Of a stretch of DNA of 6,953 bases, positions 4,918 to 6,953 are shown in pieces. The stretch's first letter is position 1; every line of letters begins with the position of its first letter. The DNA comes from an uncultured Alphaproteobacteria bacterium (GTDB lineage Bacteria; Pseudomonadota; Alphaproteobacteria; Caulobacterales; Hyphomonadaceae), in the NCBI GenBank assembly GCA_903831485.1, contig CAIKXW010000158.1:1-6953 (forward strand), in the 5' to 3' direction. The translations under genes and the position numbers were made by a program. A model generated the notes under the pieces. That model saw nothing but the letters and a program-made list of their open reading frames with translations. It ran no database searches and was not told the DNA's origin.

Positions 4918-5886
4918 TCACGCGCGCGCCATCCTGCGCAGTGCCTGCGGCGGCTGGCCGAAGGCCCGGACGAAAGCGCGGCGCATGCGTTCAGGGTCGC
5001 CGAACCCGACGCGGCGGGCGACCACGTCGATCGGCTCGGCCGAATGCTCGACCCGCTCGCGGGCGCTTTCGAGGCGCAGGCGTTCAACTGCCTTGGCCGG
5101 GGTGATGCCCGTCTCGGCGAGGAAGGCGCGGGAGAAGTTTCGCGGGCTCATGGCCGCCTGGCTGGCCAGCGCCTCGACCGAGAGTTCCTCATCCAGCCTT
5201 TCCCGCATCCAGGCGAGCAGGGGTGTGAAGCGGCCCTCGACGCGTTCGATGTCGAGGAGGGCTGAGAACTGCGACTGGCCGCCGGGGCGGCGGTGGTAGA
5301 CGACCAGCTCCTGCGCGGCGCGGCGCGAGACTTCCTCCCCCAGGTCGTCGGCGATGAGGGCGAGCGCGAGGTCGATGCCGGCGGTGATGCCGGCGGACGT
5401 CCAGACCTTGCCGTCATGGGTGTAGATGCAGTCGGGCTCGAGTTTCACGGCGGGGTAGCGCTTCTGGAAATCGGGGGTGCGGCCCCAATGGGTGGTGGCG
5501 CGCTTGCCGTCCAGCACGCCGGCCTGCGCGAGGATGTAGGCCCCCGAACAGACCGAGCAGACGCGGCGGGCGGTCTTCATGGCGGCGCGGACGAAGGCCT
5601 GCACTTTGGGATCGAGCATGGCTGTCCGGGTGCCGATGCCGCCGGCGATAACGACCGTGTCGTATTTGGGCTGGCGCGGCATGGCGTCGGCCATCCAGAC
5701 GACGCCGGAGGAGGAGCGGACGGGACCGGCTTCAGGGGCGATCACCTGCAGGCTGTAGGGCGGCGGTTGCATCCCGCGCATTGGCATTTCGAATGCGCCG
5801 ATCGGGCCGGCGGCGTCGAGCAGCTGGAAATCCTCGAAGATCAGGACGCCGATGGAGCGGGGCTTGAGGGCAGGCTGTCGGGCCAT
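4918..5886 (-). CDS. GlxA family transcriptional regulator (DJ-1/PfpI sensor + AraC-type HTH)
   Basis: A 322-residue two-domain regulator. Residues about 10-180 are a DJ-1/PfpI glutamine-amidotransferase-like domain: GVLIFEDFQLLDAAGP with Asp24, AGGIGT (81-86), the nucleophile-elbow Cys113 in SVCSGAYILA, and TTHW (131-134). Residues about 215-322 are an AraC/XylS DNA-binding domain with two helix-turn-helix units: LSVEALASQAAMSPRNFSRAF (235-255) and IDVVARRVGFGDPERMRRAF (286-305), followed by GQPPQALRR. The architecture and length match GlxA-type regulators, usually activators of nearby metabolic genes responding to small nitrogen compounds or stress. AAGG lies seven bases before the ATG. It is divergent from the isonitrile hydratase-like gene across 91 bases and probably controls it and itself; its ligand is unknown. 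The conserved Asp and Cys suggest ligand chemistry or binding at that site, which is inference. Confidence 0.93.
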   Translation of the reverse strand: MARQPALKPRSIGVLIFEDFQLLDAAGPIGAFEMPMRGMQPPPYSLQVIAPEAGPVRSSSGVVWMADAMPRQPKYDTVVIAGGIGTRTAMLDPKVQAFVRAAMKTARRVCSVCSGAYILAQAGVLDGKRATTHWGRTPDFQKRYPAVKLEPDCIYTHDGKVWTSAGITAGIDLALALIADDLGEEVSRRAAQELVVYHRRPGGQSQFSALLDIERVEGRFTPLLAWMRERLDEELSVEALASQAAMSPRNFSRAFLAETGITPAKAVERLRLESARERVEHSAEPIDVVARRVGFGDPERMRRAFVRAFGQPPQALRRMARA

Positions 5887-5977
5887 TTTCGCGCCTTGGC
5901 TGAAAAAGCGGGAACATTGTCATTTGCGCCAGACGCTATGTCCGGCATGCTGGCGTCGTCAAGCGAGGTTCCTCCCC
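5887..5977. promoter_or_regulatory. Shared divergent promoter of the GlxA-type regulator and hydratase
   Basis: This 91-base gap separates the two divergent starts. It holds an inverted repeat CGCCAG-N17-CTGGCG (5927-5932 / 5950-5955), and GCGCC occurs as a direct repeat at 5891-5895 and 5926-5930, 35 bases apart. TTGTCA (5917-5922) resembles a -35 element, but no good -10 follows at the right distance. GAGG (5965-5968), nine bases before the hydratase ATG, is a fair ribosome-binding site. Binding of the adjacent regulator here is inferred from the arrangement. Confidence 0.5.
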
Positions 5978-6715
5978 ATGTCTGAAGAAGCCGGACGAAC
6001 GTTCACCGTCGTGTTCGCGATCTGGCCGGGCATGACGCATCTCGACTTCACGGGCCCGCACCAGGTGCTGAGCCGCCTTCCGAATGCGGCGGTGATCGTC
6101 GCGAGCCCGGCGGGCGGCAATGTGGACGCGGACGGGCTCACCTTCGGCAACACGGTCAGGATCGCGGACGTCAGAAGCTGCGACCTGATCTGTGTTCCCG
6201 GCGGCGTCGGGGCGACGAAGGTGGCGCAGGACGAAGCGTTCGTCGGTGATGTTCGGCGACTGGCGCTGGGCGCAAGATATGTGACGTCGGTGTGCACGGG
6301 CTCTCTCATTCTTGGCGCGGCGGGCTTGCTGCAGGGCAGGCGGGCGGGGTGCCACTGGGCGTGGGCGCACCTGCTGCCGCTGTTTGGCGCGGTGCACGAT
6401 CCGGCGCGGGTGGTGCGGGACGGGGAGATCATCACCGGCGGCGGCGTGACGGCGGGGATCGACTTTGCATTCACCGTGATGGCTGAGATTGCAGGCGATG
6501 ACTTTGCGCAGACCGTGCAGCTTGCGCTGGAGTATGCGCCGGCCCCGCCCTTCGACGCTGGGCGGCCAGAGACCGCGCCGGCGCATGTGCTGGAGCGGTT
6601 CCAGGGCGGGCGGCGGAAGATGATGGAGACCCGGGACGAGGAGGCGCGGGTTGCGGCGCAGATGATGGCTGCACGCGGGCATGGCGATGTGGTCTCGGAC
6701 GCGCGGGCGCGCTGA
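5978..6715 (+). CDS. DJ-1/PfpI family protein, probable isonitrile (isocyanide) hydratase
   Basis: A 245-residue single-domain DJ-1/PfpI protein. From memory it closely resembles Pseudomonas cyclohexyl-isocyanide hydratase (InhA), which adds water to isonitriles to give N-formamides in the cytoplasm. Shared features: HLDFTGPHQVLSRLP (21-35) with the family's catalytic Asp (Asp23), ICVPGGVG (71-78), the nucleophile Cys106 followed by Thr107 in YVTSVCTGSLILGAAGLLQG, and RVVRDGEIITGGGVTAGIDFA (about 144-164) and the QLALEYAPAPPFDAG stretch (181-195). One oddity is GCHW (124-127) where relatives have TTHW, placing an extra Cys125 beside the conserved His. The C-terminal tail is charged. The open frame extends upstream to 5852 but would run into the opposing gene; ATG 5978 with GAGG upstream fits the family N-terminus. 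Divergent from a GlxA-type regulator. The family is secure; the isonitrile substrate is a strong inference, not proof. Confidence 0.85.
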   Translation: MSEEAGRTFTVVFAIWPGMTHLDFTGPHQVLSRLPNAAVIVASPAGGNVDADGLTFGNTVRIADVRSCDLICVPGGVGATKVAQDEAFVGDVRRLALGARYVTSVCTGSLILGAAGLLQGRRAGCHWAWAHLLPLFGAVHDPARVVRDGEIITGGGVTAGIDFAFTVMAEIAGDDFAQTVQLALEYAPAPPFDAGRPETAPAHVLERFQGGRRKMMETRDEEARVAAQMMAARGHGDVVSDARAR

Positions 6716-6804
6716 GGTGTACGTGGGTTGATTGGTGGATTTTGCGGAATTGGGGCGGGCCGCGAGCGCAGGCGAGCCCACCCTCGGGGTCTGTCGGCCG
6801 GACC
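6716..6804. other. Convergent intergenic region without a clear terminator
   Basis: This is an 89-base gap between two converging stop codons. A GT-rich stretch comes first, then GC-rich sequence with a repeated GCGAGC. GGTC/GACC arms at 6789-6792 and 6801-6804 could form only a 4-bp stem. No hairpin followed by a T-run was found on either strand, and no ORF worth calling. Confidence 0.5.
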
Positions 6805-6953
6805 TTAGTCGACCCGCTTGATGCGGCCCTTGTTCGCCGGAGCCAAGGGGCTGTTGGCGGCCACGTAGGCTTCGAGGGCTTCGAGGTCTGAGCCGACAGT
6901 CACCTTGTCCTTGCCGGATTTGAAGGCGGTAAAACTGTCGCCGCCGCCGGCGA
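6805..6953 (-). CDS. C-terminal end of a 5'-nucleotidase / cyclic phosphodiesterase-like protein (partial)
   Basis: The minus strand from the window edge reads 48 full codons to a TAA at 6805-6807. The peptide contains AGGGDSFTAFKSGKDKV, then a helix-like SDLEALEAYVAANSPLAP, and ends NKGRIKRVD. The pattern GGD-(S/G)-(F/Y)-T, an Asp-x-x-Ala-hydrophobic helix ending YVAANSP, and a final Gly-Arg-Ile is characteristic of the 5'-nucleotidase C-terminal domain of the UshA/CpdB-type metallophosphatases, usually secreted to the periplasm to hydrolyse nucleotides. In full-length members GGD lies near the end of the substrate-binding domain, matching the position here. The catalytic metallophosphoesterase domain and signal peptide would be beyond the right edge. 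It converges on the hydratase gene. The call rests on about 48 residues. Confidence 0.7.
   Translation of the reverse strand, partial: AGGGDSFTAFKSGKDKVTVGSDLEALEAYVAANSPLAPANKGRIKRVD

Noticed and set aside
5852..5977. Upstream extension of the hydratase gene
   Set aside because: It would overlap the divergent regulator's start and add a Cys/Arg-rich stretch not seen in the family; ATG 5978 has a ribosome-binding site.

Overview
The window is GC-rich (strongly G/C third codon positions) and reads as chromosomal DNA of an alphaproteobacterium. The evidence is the gene order zinc-ribbon/DUF3426 protein - hpt facing ftsE-ftsX-DUF218-plsC, which from general knowledge is a conserved alphaproteobacterial neighbourhood, together with clustered GANTC (CcrM-type methylation) sites in intergenic DNA. 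A Caulobacterales or Hyphomonadaceae-like source is plausible, but the sequence alone does not prove it.

Layout. Positions 1-3013 (minus strand) hold a four-gene unit read right to left: ftsE, ftsX, a DUF218/YdcF-like membrane protein and plsC. Two of its three junctions are 4-base ATGA overlaps. It joins a division/cell-wall-hydrolysis ABC module (FtsEX) to envelope and phospholipid genes. An 88-base divergent promoter region (3014-3101) with two GANTC sites separates it from a plus-strand pair: a membrane-anchored zinc-ribbon protein (3102-3983) and a hypoxanthine phosphoribosyltransferase (3958-4518), which overlap by 26 bases.

Positions 4515-4627 are the most structured DNA here. Two near-identical 16-base dyads and a third, unrelated dyad made of GANTC sites have centres exactly 31 bases apart (about three helical turns). 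They lie before a small predicted coiled-coil protein (4628-4828), which is followed by a probable terminator hairpin.

Positions 4918-6715 carry a divergent pair: a GlxA-type regulator (DJ-1/PfpI domain plus AraC-type HTH, minus strand) and a DJ-1/PfpI enzyme closely resembling isocyanide (isonitrile) hydratase (plus strand). They share a 91-base promoter region with an inverted repeat. The regulator's sensor domain and the enzyme have the same fold and both keep the active-site Asp and Cys, so the regulator may sense the enzyme's substrate or a related electrophile.

The right edge (6805-6953, minus) is the C-terminal end of a 5'-nucleotidase/2',3'-cyclic phosphodiesterase-like protein whose remainder lies outside the window. 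No mobile elements, tRNA, rRNA or CRISPR arrays are visible. Most of the content is recognisable housekeeping or accessory metabolism; the unexplained part is the ordered dyad/GANTC region at 4515-4631.
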